From the NCBI GenBank assembly GCA_047974325.1, contig JBKECE010000272.1:1-12046 (forward strand): a stretch of DNA of 12,046 bases, read 5' to 3'. A model generated the notes under the pieces. It saw nothing but the letters and a program-made list of their open reading frames with translations, made no database searches and was not told the DNA's origin. The stretch comes from QVMP01 sp047974325. Lineage in GTDB: Bacteria > Bacteroidota > Bacteroidia > Bacteroidales > Dysgonomonadaceae. Position numbers and translations under genes: made by a program. Below are positions 1-7,921 of this stretch, in pieces (positions within the stretch are counted from its first letter, which is position 1; each line of letters opens with the position of its first letter).

Positions 1-1076
1 CGGGACGCATCAACCTGATAGGAGAACACACCGATTATAACGGAGGATTTGTTTTGCCGGGAGCAATCGACAAGGCAATGTATTGCATGATCAAGCCCAA
101 CGGGACAAAAGACAGAGTCAATGCCTATGCGATGGACTTGGCCGAACTGGATGAATTCGGACTGGACGACATTCCAATCAAGCATTGGGGCAAATACATC
201 TTCGGAGTTTGCCATGAGATGATGAAACGCGGAGCAAAAATCGAAGGCTTCGACTGTGTTTTTGCAGGTGATGTACCATTGGGTGCAGGGATGTCCTCAT
301 CGGCAGCGTTGGAGAGTTGTTTCGGTTTTGCCTTGAATGATATGTACAATCTGGGCTTTGACCGGTTCGAACTGGCTAAGATCGGACAGGCTACCGAGCA
401 CAACTATGTGGGAGTGAAGTGTGGCATCATGGATCAGTTTGCATCCTGCTTCGGACGTGAAGGCTCATTGATTCGTTTAGACTGCCGTTCACTTGAATAT
501 GAGTATGTACCATTCGATCCGAAAGGCTATCGTTTGGTGTTGCTGAACACCTGTGTAGCACATGAGTTGGCATCATCGGCATACAATAAACGGCGGGAAT
601 CGTGTGAGAATGCGGCATCCTATATCCGTAAATATCATCCTGAAGTAGAATTTCTCAGGGATGCGACATTGGATATGTTGAAAGAAGTAGCCAATGAGGT
701 GAAGGCAGAAGATTATATCCGTGCAGAGTTTGTGATCGAAGAGATCCAACGGTTATTGGATGCGTGCGAAGCCTTGAAGCGGGGAGATTACGAGACAGTA
801 GGCAAGAAGATGTATGAAACGCACATCGGGTTGAGCCGTAAGTATGAAGTGAGCTGTGAGGAATTGGATTTTCTGAACGATGTGGCGAGGGAATGTGGTG
901 TTACAGGTTCTCGTGTTATGGGCGGTGGCTTTGGTGGCTGTACGATCAATCTGGTGAAGGCTGAGTTGCATGATGCATTTATCAAGCGAGCAACGGAGGC
1001 TTACGAGCAGAAGTTCAGGATCAAACCTAAGGTTTATGATGTTGTGATCAAAGACGGTGCAAGAAAAATAGAATAA
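1..1076 (+). CDS. galK: Galactokinase, 5'-truncated by the window edge
   Basis: Galactokinase (GHMP kinase family) phosphorylates alpha-D-galactose to galactose-1-phosphate with ATP, the first committed step of the Leloir pathway in the cytoplasm. The reading frame is open from base 3 and gives 357 residues. It begins inside the galactokinase signature GRINLIGEHTDYNGG, so about 25 N-terminal residues are missing compared with the roughly 380-residue family length. The GHMP ATP-binding loop PLGAGMSSSAA lies at about bases 276-308. GIMDQFAS, with the probable catalytic Asp, lies at about 424-447. The C-terminal GGGFGGC motif is at 921-941. All three family motifs are intact and the gene ends in TAA at 1074-1076. 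A TTG at 54 could be read as a start but lies inside the conserved signature, so it is not the true start. The GH2 gene follows after 18 bases, suggesting co-transcription. The identification is firm; the promoter lies outside the window. Confidence 0.96.
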   Translation, partial: GRINLIGEHTDYNGGFVLPGAIDKAMYCMIKPNGTKDRVNAYAMDLAELDEFGLDDIPIKHWGKYIFGVCHEMMKRGAKIEGFDCVFAGDVPLGAGMSSSAALESCFGFALNDMYNLGFDRFELAKIGQATEHNYVGVKCGIMDQFASCFGREGSLIRLDCRSLEYEYVPFDPKGYRLVLLNTCVAHELASSAYNKRRESCENAASYIRKYHPEVEFLRDATLDMLKEVANEVKAEDYIRAEFVIEEIQRLLDACEALKRGDYETVGKKMYETHIGLSRKYEVSCEELDFLNDVARECGVTGSRVMGGGFGGCTINLVKAELHDAFIKRATEAYEQKFRIKPKVYDVVIKDGARKIE

Positions 1077-1094
1077 GAAACAGACAGAAGAACG

Positions 1095-3590
1095 ATGAAA
1101 AGAATAAAAATATATCTGATTGGCGCACTGATGTTGTTAGTTTGCCCTTTTCGGGCGCAAGTCTCGTTTGGTGAGCCTGAGAAAATAAATGACAATTGGA
1201 AATTTGCTTTGGGTGATCCAAAAGATGCTCAAATCGCATCATTCGATGCAACTCAATGGCAAACGGTAAATCTTCCACACGATTGGAGTGTGAAAGGGCA
1301 GTTGAGTCCGACATTGGCAAGTTGCACAGGCTACCTTCCGGGAGGAATAGGTTGGTATAGGAACACATTGAATATTTCTCAATCCAGACAAAACGAAAAA
1401 GTTTATCTTTATTTTGAGGGAGTTTACAATTACAGCGAGGTTTATGTAAATGGTCACTTGTTGGGCAAACGTCCAAATGGTTACGTTTCGTTTATGTATG
1501 ATGCTACGCCTTATATCCAGTATGGAAAAGACAATGTGGTTGCAGTTCGTGTAGATCACAGCCAGTCTGCCGATTCCCGATGGTATACCGGTTCCGGCAT
1601 TTACCGCAATGTCTGGTTGGTTTATTCCAATCCTATCCACATTGCACAATGGGGAGTGTATGCTTATCCTAAATCGGCGACATCCAAACAGGCAGTGCTG
1701 AGTGTGGAGGCGGAAATAGAAAATGGAACGCCAAATAAAGCAGGATTGACTGTTCAGACAGAACTGTTATCTCCTGATGGGATAATTGTAGCAAAAGATT
1801 CAAAGAAATTGCAAACGGTAGCAAACCAAAAGAGTAAAGCTGTTTTTGAACTGAAGGTGAATAATCCACAATTGTGGAGTTTGGATGCGCCTAATCTTTA
1901 CACCTTGAAAACAACAGTGCTGAAGGATGGGAAAGTGATAGATAAGACATCGACCACAACAGGCTTCCGCACTCTGACATTTGACCCGAACAAAGGTTTT
2001 GCACTGAATGGCGAATGGATGAAAGTGAAAGGTGTTTGCCTGCATCACGATGGTGGAGTTTTGGGTTCGGCCGTTCCTCGTGATGTTTGGGAAAGAAGAT
2101 TGCTAACATTGAAAAGCATTGGCTGCAATGCCATCCGTACAAGTCACAATCCGCAATCTCCCGATCTTTACGATTTATGTGACCAGTTGGGTTTGCTCGT
2201 ATTGGACGAGGCTTCTGACGAATGGGAATATCCTAAACGCAAATGGATTGAAGGTTGGAATGTGGGCACACCCGGTTTCCAAGGCAACTATGAGTTTTTC
2301 AAGGAATGGGCTGAAACGGATATGGCAGATATTGTACGTCGCGACCGTAACCATACATCCGTTTTTGCATGGAGCATTGTGAATGAAGTGGACTATCCGA
2401 ACGATCCATATTCGCATCCTGTTTTAGATGGCGGAGTGGATGGTTTTACTCAAAAAATGTTCGGAGGATACCAGAAAGATGCACCCAATGCAACTCGTCT
2501 GGGAGATATTGCAAAAAGAATGGTGTCTATAGTGAAAGAATATGACAAATCCCGTCCTGTGACAGCCGGTTTGGCAGGAGTAGCTATGTCTAACGAAACC
2601 GAATATCCCGGAGCATTGGACATCACAGGCTATAACTACACCGAAAGCCGGTATGCAATAGATCATAAGAAATATCCTAACCGCATCATTTTTGGAAGCG
2701 AAAACCGACACGAATTGAGTGCTTGGAAAGCTGTTACGGACAATGAACACATTTTCGGGCAATTTCTTTGGACAGGAATCGACTATCTGGGTGAATCGGG
2801 CAAATGGCCGTCTCGCGGATTTTATTCCGGATTATTGGATTTCGGTGGATTCATTAAGCCTCGCGGCTATTTCCGTCAGTCGCTTTGGTCAGACAAGCCG
2901 ATGGCCTATCTGGGAACGTATCCAACTCCGGGCAAAGGAGCAAAAAGTCAGATGAAAGATGTTTGGTCACAGACAGATGCCAGAAAAGAAAATGATTATG
3001 AAGAAAAAATACCATCAATGGATGCATGGCCTATCTGGAACTATCAGGAAGGGCAATTGATCCGTGTTGTTTGCTACACTAATTCGGCAAAAGCTAAACT
3101 TTTGCTGAATGGCAAAGATGTGGGACGGGTGAAAGACTACGACAACGAAACTGGAATCATCTATTGGGATGTACCTTATCAAGATGGTAAACTGGAAGTT
3201 GTTGGTTTGGACAAAGACGGTAAAGAACAGTCACATTCTGCCATACAGACAACGAAACAACCTTATGCCTTGAATGTGGTTTCGGCCGAATCAAGTATCA
3301 GTAAAGACAAAGGTTTGGCTCAGGTGGTGATACAGGTGGTGGATGAAAACGGATTACCCGTGAAGTTGTCAGACAATGAGATTACTTGTCAGGTTTTAGG
3401 TCCTGCCAAATTGTTGGGATTGGAAGCCAGCAACAATGAAGACATGAGTGACTACACAGACAATGTGCAACGTGCATATCATGGACGGATACTGGCATAT
3501 ATACAAGCTACCGGTGAGGAAGGAACTGTCAAAATCAAATTTTCATCGCCGTGGCTCAAGAATGCAGAAGTTACAATAAATGTAAAATAA
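1095..3590 (+). CDS. Secreted glycoside hydrolase family 2 enzyme, probable beta-galactosidase
   Basis: An 831-residue GH2 glycosidase. Residues 1-21 look like a type I signal peptide (MKR start, hydrophobic core, FRA-Q cleavage region). The Cys at 17 is preceded by Val and does not make a good lipobox. The sugar-binding jelly-roll domain covers about 28-180 (WYRNTL, YVNGHLLG, DSRWYTGSGIYRNVWL), an Ig-like domain about 181-291, and the TIM barrel about 293-600. The barrel holds RTSHNPQSPDLYDLCD, the acid/base Glu431 in WSIVNE and the likely nucleophile Glu536 in FGSEN. The C-terminal part has a DUF4982-like segment (LLLNGKDVGR, about 675-685) and a further Ig-like domain to 831. This fits family knowledge of retaining GH2 exo-glycosidases acting in the periplasm or at the surface. 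Beta-galactosidase is favoured because galactokinase lies directly upstream; GH2 also includes glucuronidases and mannosidases, so the substrate is inferred. The ATG at 1095 is followed directly by the signal peptide. There is no strong Shine-Dalgarno sequence, as is usual in Bacteroidota. Confidence 0.93.
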   Translation: MKRIKIYLIGALMLLVCPFRAQVSFGEPEKINDNWKFALGDPKDAQIASFDATQWQTVNLPHDWSVKGQLSPTLASCTGYLPGGIGWYRNTLNISQSRQNEKVYLYFEGVYNYSEVYVNGHLLGKRPNGYVSFMYDATPYIQYGKDNVVAVRVDHSQSADSRWYTGSGIYRNVWLVYSNPIHIAQWGVYAYPKSATSKQAVLSVEAEIENGTPNKAGLTVQTELLSPDGIIVAKDSKKLQTVANQKSKAVFELKVNNPQLWSLDAPNLYTLKTTVLKDGKVIDKTSTTTGFRTLTFDPNKGFALNGEWMKVKGVCLHHDGGVLGSAVPRDVWERRLLTLKSIGCNAIRTSHNPQSPDLYDLCDQLGLLVLDEASDEWEYPKRKWIEGWNVGTPGFQGNYEFFKEWAETDMADIVRRDRNHTSVFAWSIVNEVDYPNDPYSHPVLDGGVDGFTQKMFGGYQKDAPNATRLGDIAKRMVSIVKEYDKSRPVTAGLAGVAMSNETEYPGALDITGYNYTESRYAIDHKKYPNRIIFGSENRHELSAWKAVTDNEHIFGQFLWTGIDYLGESGKWPSRGFYSGLLDFGGFIKPRGYFRQSLWSDKPMAYLGTYPTPGKGAKSQMKDVWSQTDARKENDYEEKIPSMDAWPIWNYQEGQLIRVVCYTNSAKAKLLLNGKDVGRVKDYDNETGIIYWDVPYQDGKLEVVGLDKDGKEQSHSAIQTTKQPYALNVVSAESSISKDKGLAQVVIQVVDENGLPVKLSDNEITCQVLGPAKLLGLEASNNEDMSDYTDNVQRAYHGRILAYIQATGEEGTVKIKFSSPWLKNAEVTINVK

Positions 3591-3639
3591 ATAACACACG
3601 ATTATTATAATTCAACAACACTATACTAATCTATCACCG

Positions 3640-3695
3640 GATATGGAAATGAATTGCAGATATTTTTGTTTTGCAGTTCTTTCCATATCTTTTTT
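3640..3695 (+). terminator. Rho-independent terminator after the galK-GH2 operon
   Basis: The left arm (3640-3658, starting GATATGGAAA) pairs with the right arm (3672-3689, ending TTTCCATATC). There are 10 perfect pairs, one bulged T at 3650, GAA/TTC, one T.G wobble, then TGCA/TGCA, making 18 pairs around a 13-base loop. Six Ts (3690-3695) follow the stem directly. The site lies 50 bases after the GH2 stop and before the HTCS promoter, so it separates the two transcription units. The pairing was found by eye; no folding energy was computed. Confidence 0.8.
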
Positions 3696-3742
3696 CAAAA
3701 TATGGAGCGTTTTTTTTAACATCAAAATAGAGCTCTGAGGAG

Positions 3743-3772
3743 GTTGGATTGGTAAAAGAACTGCTATATTTG
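3743..3772 (+). promoter_or_regulatory. Bacteroidota-type promoter for the HTCS gene
   Basis: TATATTTG at 3765-3772 is an exact match to the Bacteroidota -7 consensus TAnnTTTG. A GTTG at 3743-3746, 18 bases upstream, serves as a weak -33 (TTTG) element. Transcription would start near 3779, giving a leader of about 20 bases before the ATG at 3801. It also lies after the upstream terminator. The -7 match is good, but the -33 match and spacing are imperfect. Confidence 0.55.
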
Positions 3773-3800
3773 TTTGTATAATCCGGAAATCTAAAATGGA

Positions 3801-6092
3801 ATGAAAATTCTTATGCTCAGAAAAATCACAATATTCTTTCTGTTTTTGCTTGTGGTCTGCAAAGCAGGAATGGCACAAGGTCAGTTGTCGCAGATTGTTT
3901 TTGAACCGATGTCCATTTCAGATGAATTTTTATCGAAAAGTGTGCATCGTATTTTTCAGGACAAAGAGGGTTATATCTGGTTAGGAACAGAAGACCGTGT
4001 CTACAGATACGATGGATTTAAACTCAGACAGTATAGTACCAATATAGAATCTACCGGAACGCTTGCTGACAATGAAGTGCAAGCCTTTGCCGAAAATAAT
4101 ACTTCTATCTGGATAGGAACACAGCGTGGTATCAGAATAATAAATAAAAGAAATTACGACATAGCCGATTTTGACTATGCTCCTTTGAAAAATGTGAGGA
4201 TCAACTATTTGATGACCGATTCTCAAAACAATATGTGGATCGGGGCACAAAACGGATTGTATAGATACAACGCTATCACAAAGCTTGTAGATGAGTATAA
4301 ATACATCTATGGGGATAACAATTCGATACCGGGAAACGGAATAAACTACATTTATGAAGATCAGGATAAAAATATCTGGATAGCTGCATGGGATTGCGGA
4401 TTGTGTAGATATGTTCCCTCGCGTAATAATTTTGATCGCTATCCTGGTATCGGTGTGCGGAACAATCCTTTTCGTATTTTTCAGGACAAAGAAAAAAACT
4501 ATTGGATTGCGACTTGGGGCAATGGTTTGTTCCGGTTCTATCCCAATGCGCAGGGACTGGAGTCTTACAAACCTTTCGACATAAAAAGGAACGATAGTAA
4601 CAAAAAAGAAGAGATATTCTACAGCATTGTGCAAGATGACAAATACGGTTACCTATGGTTGGTGTCATATACCGCCATATTTGCTATCACAGACATAGAA
4701 AAGCATGAATATGCCGATATGTCTTCCTCATCTTCACTTCAAGGCTCTAATAATCTGTTCAATGAAATAACAAAAGATAAAAACGGAAATCTCTGGATTG
4801 GGACATACGGTAACATTGTTTATACGGTCAATATGGACAGACCCAATGTTGTTAATTACAATCTGAAAAAGAATAAGAAGAAATTTGAAATCACTCCGTC
4901 GGTCAATGCTATTTATGAAGACAATGACGGAATTGCCTGGCTTAGTCTCAAGCGGATGGGAATACAGCTATACGATAGAAACAAGGATACCTTTTTGCAA
5001 TCGGTTTTTGATCAACGGGTCATTGATGAATTCAACACACAGGAAGATGTGAATATTATTCGGGAGATCAAATCGAAAGATGAAATCTGGATCACCTTCA
5101 ATTCCAATTATAAGATTGCAGTACTTAAAAGGCAGGGCAACAAAGTCATTTTGTCCCGAATCATAGATCTGGATGTTGATGTTACAAAATATCCATTCTC
5201 GGAAAATACGGTCACAGGAATTTTGGAGGACAAAAATGGAAAAATCTGGGTTGCATCTAAAGCCGGATTATATTTTCTGGATTCTCAATATAGAATAAGC
5301 AAAGTGGAGAATAGCCGACTCAATCAGATAACATCCATATCGCTCGACAAAAATAATGAACTGTGGATTGCCACCAGCCAATATGGATTGATGCACCTCG
5401 ACAATGACAAGAATCTGATATTGTATAACACAGGCAATAAAAAATTGGAAAGAGACAATATCCAGAGCATCTATTGTCAGCAATCGGGGGTGATATGGGC
5501 AGGAAGCAAAGATGGAAAAATATATGTGCTTGATCAGGAGAGCGATCGTTTTATGACATTTATCAATAAGATAAACAGCAAAGAGGAACCGATATTAGAC
5601 ATATCGGACGATGCAGCAGGGCACATCTGGCTATCGACCAACAAGAGAATATTTGAAATAGACCCTGTGACAATGACCTCCAGAACTTATAGTCAGCCCG
5701 ATGGTTTAGAAATAAACCCATTCAACAAAGGAGCCTATTTTAAAAGTCCCGCAGTTTATGTGTTTTTTGGCGGCAACAACGGGTTATTCTATTTACCCAG
5801 TTCTGATTTTGGCGGACGTAGCAATAAGGCCAACAGGGTTTTCATAACCAATATCATGATGCAGGAAAAATCTATATTCGACACCAAGTATATTTCTAAT
5901 CTCGATCTGCAAAATATGACCTTGACTCTTGAGCCTTGGCAAAACAATATTGAAATAGATTTTTCTTCCTTCAATTATTTTTCGAGCAATAAAATAGAGT
6001 TTGCATACAAAATAGACGGAATAGACGACAATTGGAATTATATATCGGGCAATAGATATTTTGCCTTGTATAACAGTTTGCCCAAAGGATAA
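3801..6092 (+). CDS. HTCS N-terminal half: periplasmic two-propeller sensor ending in a truncated Y_Y_Y domain
   Basis: This open reading frame gives 763 residues. A signal peptide (FFLFLLVVCKAGMAQ, about 11-25) sends the product to the periplasm. Reg_prop repeats follow about every 45-50 residues, recognisable by D-x-x-G/N-x-x-W-I/L-G/A cores such as DKEGYIWLGT, DSQNNMWIGA, DQDKNIWIAA, DKNGNLWIGT, DKNGKIWVAS and DKNNELWIAT. I count about 13, enough for two roughly seven-bladed propellers that bind carbohydrate in known HTCS. The Y_Y_Y domain starts near residue 690 and is cut at LPKG by TAA (6090-6092), a few strands early. It therefore lacks the membrane helix, the kinase and the DNA-binding part. 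If made, it would be a soluble periplasmic protein with no way of signalling by itself. The ATG at 3801 fits the signal peptide; an ATG at 3796 is out of frame. The reading frame is certain; independent function is doubtful. Confidence 0.85.
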   Translation: MKILMLRKITIFFLFLLVVCKAGMAQGQLSQIVFEPMSISDEFLSKSVHRIFQDKEGYIWLGTEDRVYRYDGFKLRQYSTNIESTGTLADNEVQAFAENNTSIWIGTQRGIRIINKRNYDIADFDYAPLKNVRINYLMTDSQNNMWIGAQNGLYRYNAITKLVDEYKYIYGDNNSIPGNGINYIYEDQDKNIWIAAWDCGLCRYVPSRNNFDRYPGIGVRNNPFRIFQDKEKNYWIATWGNGLFRFYPNAQGLESYKPFDIKRNDSNKKEEIFYSIVQDDKYGYLWLVSYTAIFAITDIEKHEYADMSSSSSLQGSNNLFNEITKDKNGNLWIGTYGNIVYTVNMDRPNVVNYNLKKNKKKFEITPSVNAIYEDNDGIAWLSLKRMGIQLYDRNKDTFLQSVFDQRVIDEFNTQEDVNIIREIKSKDEIWITFNSNYKIAVLKRQGNKVILSRIIDLDVDVTKYPFSENTVTGILEDKNGKIWVASKAGLYFLDSQYRISKVENSRLNQITSISLDKNNELWIATSQYGLMHLDNDKNLILYNTGNKKLERDNIQSIYCQQSGVIWAGSKDGKIYVLDQESDRFMTFINKINSKEEPILDISDDAAGHIWLSTNKRIFEIDPVTMTSRTYSQPDGLEINPFNKGAYFKSPAVYVFFGGNNGLFYLPSSDFGGRSNKANRVFITNIMMQEKSIFDTKYISNLDLQNMTLTLEPWQNNIEIDFSSFNYFSSNKIEFAYKIDGIDDNWNYISGNRYFALYNSLPKG

Positions 6093-6128
6093 TATACCTT
6101 CTGGGTAAAAGCCCGCAATGAATATGGT

Positions 6129-7898
6129 GTGTGGGACGATAATTGTGCTCAATTGCATATCTATAAAAAGCCCTACTATTATGAAACATGGTGGGCATAT
6201 CTGATCTATTCGATTATAATTATAGGAATAGTTTATGCCATCTATAGGAACACGATAAATCGTTGGAAGCTAAAAAATGAACTGAGGATAGCCCAAATAG
6301 AGAAAGACTCTTCGGAACAACTGGCACAAACTAAACTTCGCTATTTTACGAATGTGTCGCATGAACTGATGACTCCGTTGACCATTATTTCCTGTCTGGT
6401 CGAAGATGTGCAAAAAAGTTCCGATCACAATATCTGGCAATACCAGTCCATCATATCTAATGTGAATCGTTTGAAAAGACTGTTGCAGCAAATTCTCGAT
6501 TTCAGAAAAGTGGAGAGCGGTAATATGACTCTTAAAATTCAATGGGGCGATATTGTTTCTTTTACTAAAAATATTTGTAAGAACAATTTTGCACCACTGT
6601 TTAAAGATAAGAATATAAACTTCACATTCTCGTCTCAGGAAGAAAAGATAGAACTGTATTACGATTCTGATAAAATAGATAAAATATTGTATAATCTGTT
6701 GTCAAATGCTATAAAATATACTCCTGAGGGAGGTCAGATAAACGTGCAGATCGACATCACTGAACATGGCACTGAACATTTTGTCCGTCTCATCGTGAAT
6801 GATAACGGAAAAGGTATTAAACCCGAAGAATTGCCGCATATATTTAATCGCTTCTTCCACTCCGACAAAGCCAAAAAAGAATATAGCAACGGCATTGGCT
6901 TATCCTTGTCCAAGGAACTGATAGAACTTCATCACGGCAGCATATCGGTAGAGAGCCAAGTGAATGCAGGCACAATATTTATCATAGAAATACCAATGGA
7001 TGCTAATAGCTATTCTGAAAACGAATTCTGTTCCGATATGCCTTCCCAGAACAAGGAAATTATCGTGTCTGAAATGGAAAACGATGCTCTGGCGACAGTT
7101 GCGGATAGCTCGTCAAATCATAGTATTACGATGCTCATTGTTGAAGACAATCATGAATTACGGTTTATTCTGAATAAAATACTTGCAAGAGACTACAAAA
7201 CAGTGGTGGCAGGCAATGGTGTGGAGGCGCTCCATATTGTTGAAGAAACAGATATAGATGTGATCATCAGCGATGTATCTATGCCTGAAATGGATGGGCT
7301 TACGCTGTGCCGCACCATCAAGAACAATATCAATACCAGCCATATACCAGTATTACTGATTACGGCTCACAATTCGATAGAAAGCCGTGTGGAATGCTAC
7401 AATGCAGGAGCAGACGGTTATTTGAGCAAACCTTTCGAGCAACAAATTCTCGATGCCAAAATCAAGAGTTTGCTCAGGAATAGAAAAAAGAAGCAAGAGA
7501 TTTTCAGAAATGATATAGACTCAGATGTGTCTGCATTCAAATATCCTTCAATAGAAGAAGAGTTTTTGAACCAGACAATAGATATAATCAAAAACGAATA
7601 TCTGTCTTACAATGATCTCGATCCGGATATGCTGGCCAGTAAGCTCAATATATCAAGATCCACGCTCTATAGGAAAATCAAGTCATTGACAGACTTATCT
7701 CCTTCCGATTTCATTCGCATCATCCGGCTCAAACAAGCATGTCTCATGCTCCGAGATCCTCAAATTTCGATCAAAGAGGTTGCTTTTGCGGTCGGTTTTG
7801 TTGATCAACGCTATTTCAGCGCATGCTTTAAAAACGAATTTGGAGTGACACCAACTGAATTCCAGAAAACTGGAAATAAGAAAAATGCAAAAGAATAG
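6129..7898 (+). CDS. HTCS C-terminal half: membrane anchor, histidine kinase, receiver and AraC-type HTH
   Basis: This is the continuation of the HTCS in the same frame after the TAA. The earliest usable start is GTG at 6129, 36 bases after the stop, giving 589 residues; no ribosome binding site is evident. Residues below count from that GTG. A membrane helix lies at about 22-39. The H-box is NVSHELMTPLT with phospho-accepting His78. The ATPase has the N-box NLLSNAIKYTPEGG (about 189-202), NDNGKG (224-229) and NGIGLSLSKEL (254-264). The receiver (about 334-445) keeps acidic ED (339-340), phospho-acceptor Asp382 in SDVSMPEMDG, Thr412 in ITAH and Lys434 in SKPF. The AraC HTH (about 480-580) carries LASKLNISRSTLYRKIK and IKEVAFAVGFVDQRYFSACFK. 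Every catalytic residue I can check is present. Translated alone it would be a kinase-regulator without its sensor. It more likely reflects the 3' part of a broken gene than an independent gene. Confidence 0.8.
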   Translation: MWDDNCAQLHIYKKPYYYETWWAYLIYSIIIIGIVYAIYRNTINRWKLKNELRIAQIEKDSSEQLAQTKLRYFTNVSHELMTPLTIISCLVEDVQKSSDHNIWQYQSIISNVNRLKRLLQQILDFRKVESGNMTLKIQWGDIVSFTKNICKNNFAPLFKDKNINFTFSSQEEKIELYYDSDKIDKILYNLLSNAIKYTPEGGQINVQIDITEHGTEHFVRLIVNDNGKGIKPEELPHIFNRFFHSDKAKKEYSNGIGLSLSKELIELHHGSISVESQVNAGTIFIIEIPMDANSYSENEFCSDMPSQNKEIIVSEMENDALATVADSSSNHSITMLIVEDNHELRFILNKILARDYKTVVAGNGVEALHIVEETDIDVIISDVSMPEMDGLTLCRTIKNNINTSHIPVLLITAHNSIESRVECYNAGADGYLSKPFEQQILDAKIKSLLRNRKKKQEIFRNDIDSDVSAFKYPSIEEEFLNQTIDIIKNEYLSYNDLDPDMLASKLNISRSTLYRKIKSLTDLSPSDFIRIIRLKQACLMLRDPQISIKEVAFAVGFVDQRYFSACFKNEFGVTPTEFQKTGNKKNAKE

Positions 7899-7921
7899 TA
7901 AACGTTATTTTTTCTTTTTGC
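7887..7921. terminator. Possible bidirectional AT-rich hairpin between convergent genes
   Basis: GCAAAAGAATA (7887-7897) is an imperfect inverted match to TATTTTTTCTTTTTGC (7906-7921), with unequal A and T tracts and a short loop around AACGTT. It spans the stop codons of both convergent genes, which are only 6 bases apart. A-runs on one side and T-runs on the other would suit termination in both directions. The stem has very few G:C pairs and needs bulges, so this is a weak call. Confidence 0.3.

Larger units (their letters stand above)
3801..7898 (+). pseudogene. Hybrid two-component system regulator interrupted by one in-frame stop
   Basis: Taken as one gene this is a hybrid two-component system (HTCS) of 1,365 codons, the usual HTCS length. 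In one polypeptide, HTCS proteins sense a glycan fragment in the periplasm, autophosphorylate a His in the cytoplasm, pass the phosphate to a fused receiver and activate transcription through an AraC-type domain. Order here: signal peptide (1-25), about 13 Reg_prop propeller blades (about 45-660), Y_Y_Y domain (about 690-790), one membrane helix (about 798-815), HisKA with His854, HATPase_c, receiver with Asp1158, AraC HTH (about 1255-1355). Codon 764 is TAA (6090-6092) within LPKG-stop-YTFWVKA, where homologues have an amino acid such as Glu or Lys; GAA or AAA to TAA is one base change. The frame does not shift and no other stop occurs, so the lesion is very recent, a sequencing error, or tolerated. 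Other genes here end in TAA, so TAA is a normal stop in this organism. Confidence 0.85.

Noticed and set aside
54..1076. TTG at 54 as the galactokinase start
   Set aside because: The frame is open to the window edge and encodes the conserved GRINLIGEHTDYNGG signature upstream of this TTG, so the gene simply begins outside the window.
1048..1476. 142-codon minus-strand reading frame over the galK end and GH2 start
   Set aside because: It is antisense to two well-supported genes and the translation has no family features.
3981..4634. 217-codon minus-strand reading frame antisense to the HTCS
   Set aside because: It lies wholly within clearly coding HTCS propeller sequence. Its translation shows no recognisable domain and it has no promoter or start context, so it is a by-product of the opposite strand's codon pattern.
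6090..6092. TAA in the HTCS as a reassigned or recoded sense codon
   Set aside because: galK, the GH2 gene, kup and the genes at 7905 and 11806 all end in TAA, so it acts as an ordinary stop here. No structure suggesting programmed recoding was seen next to it.
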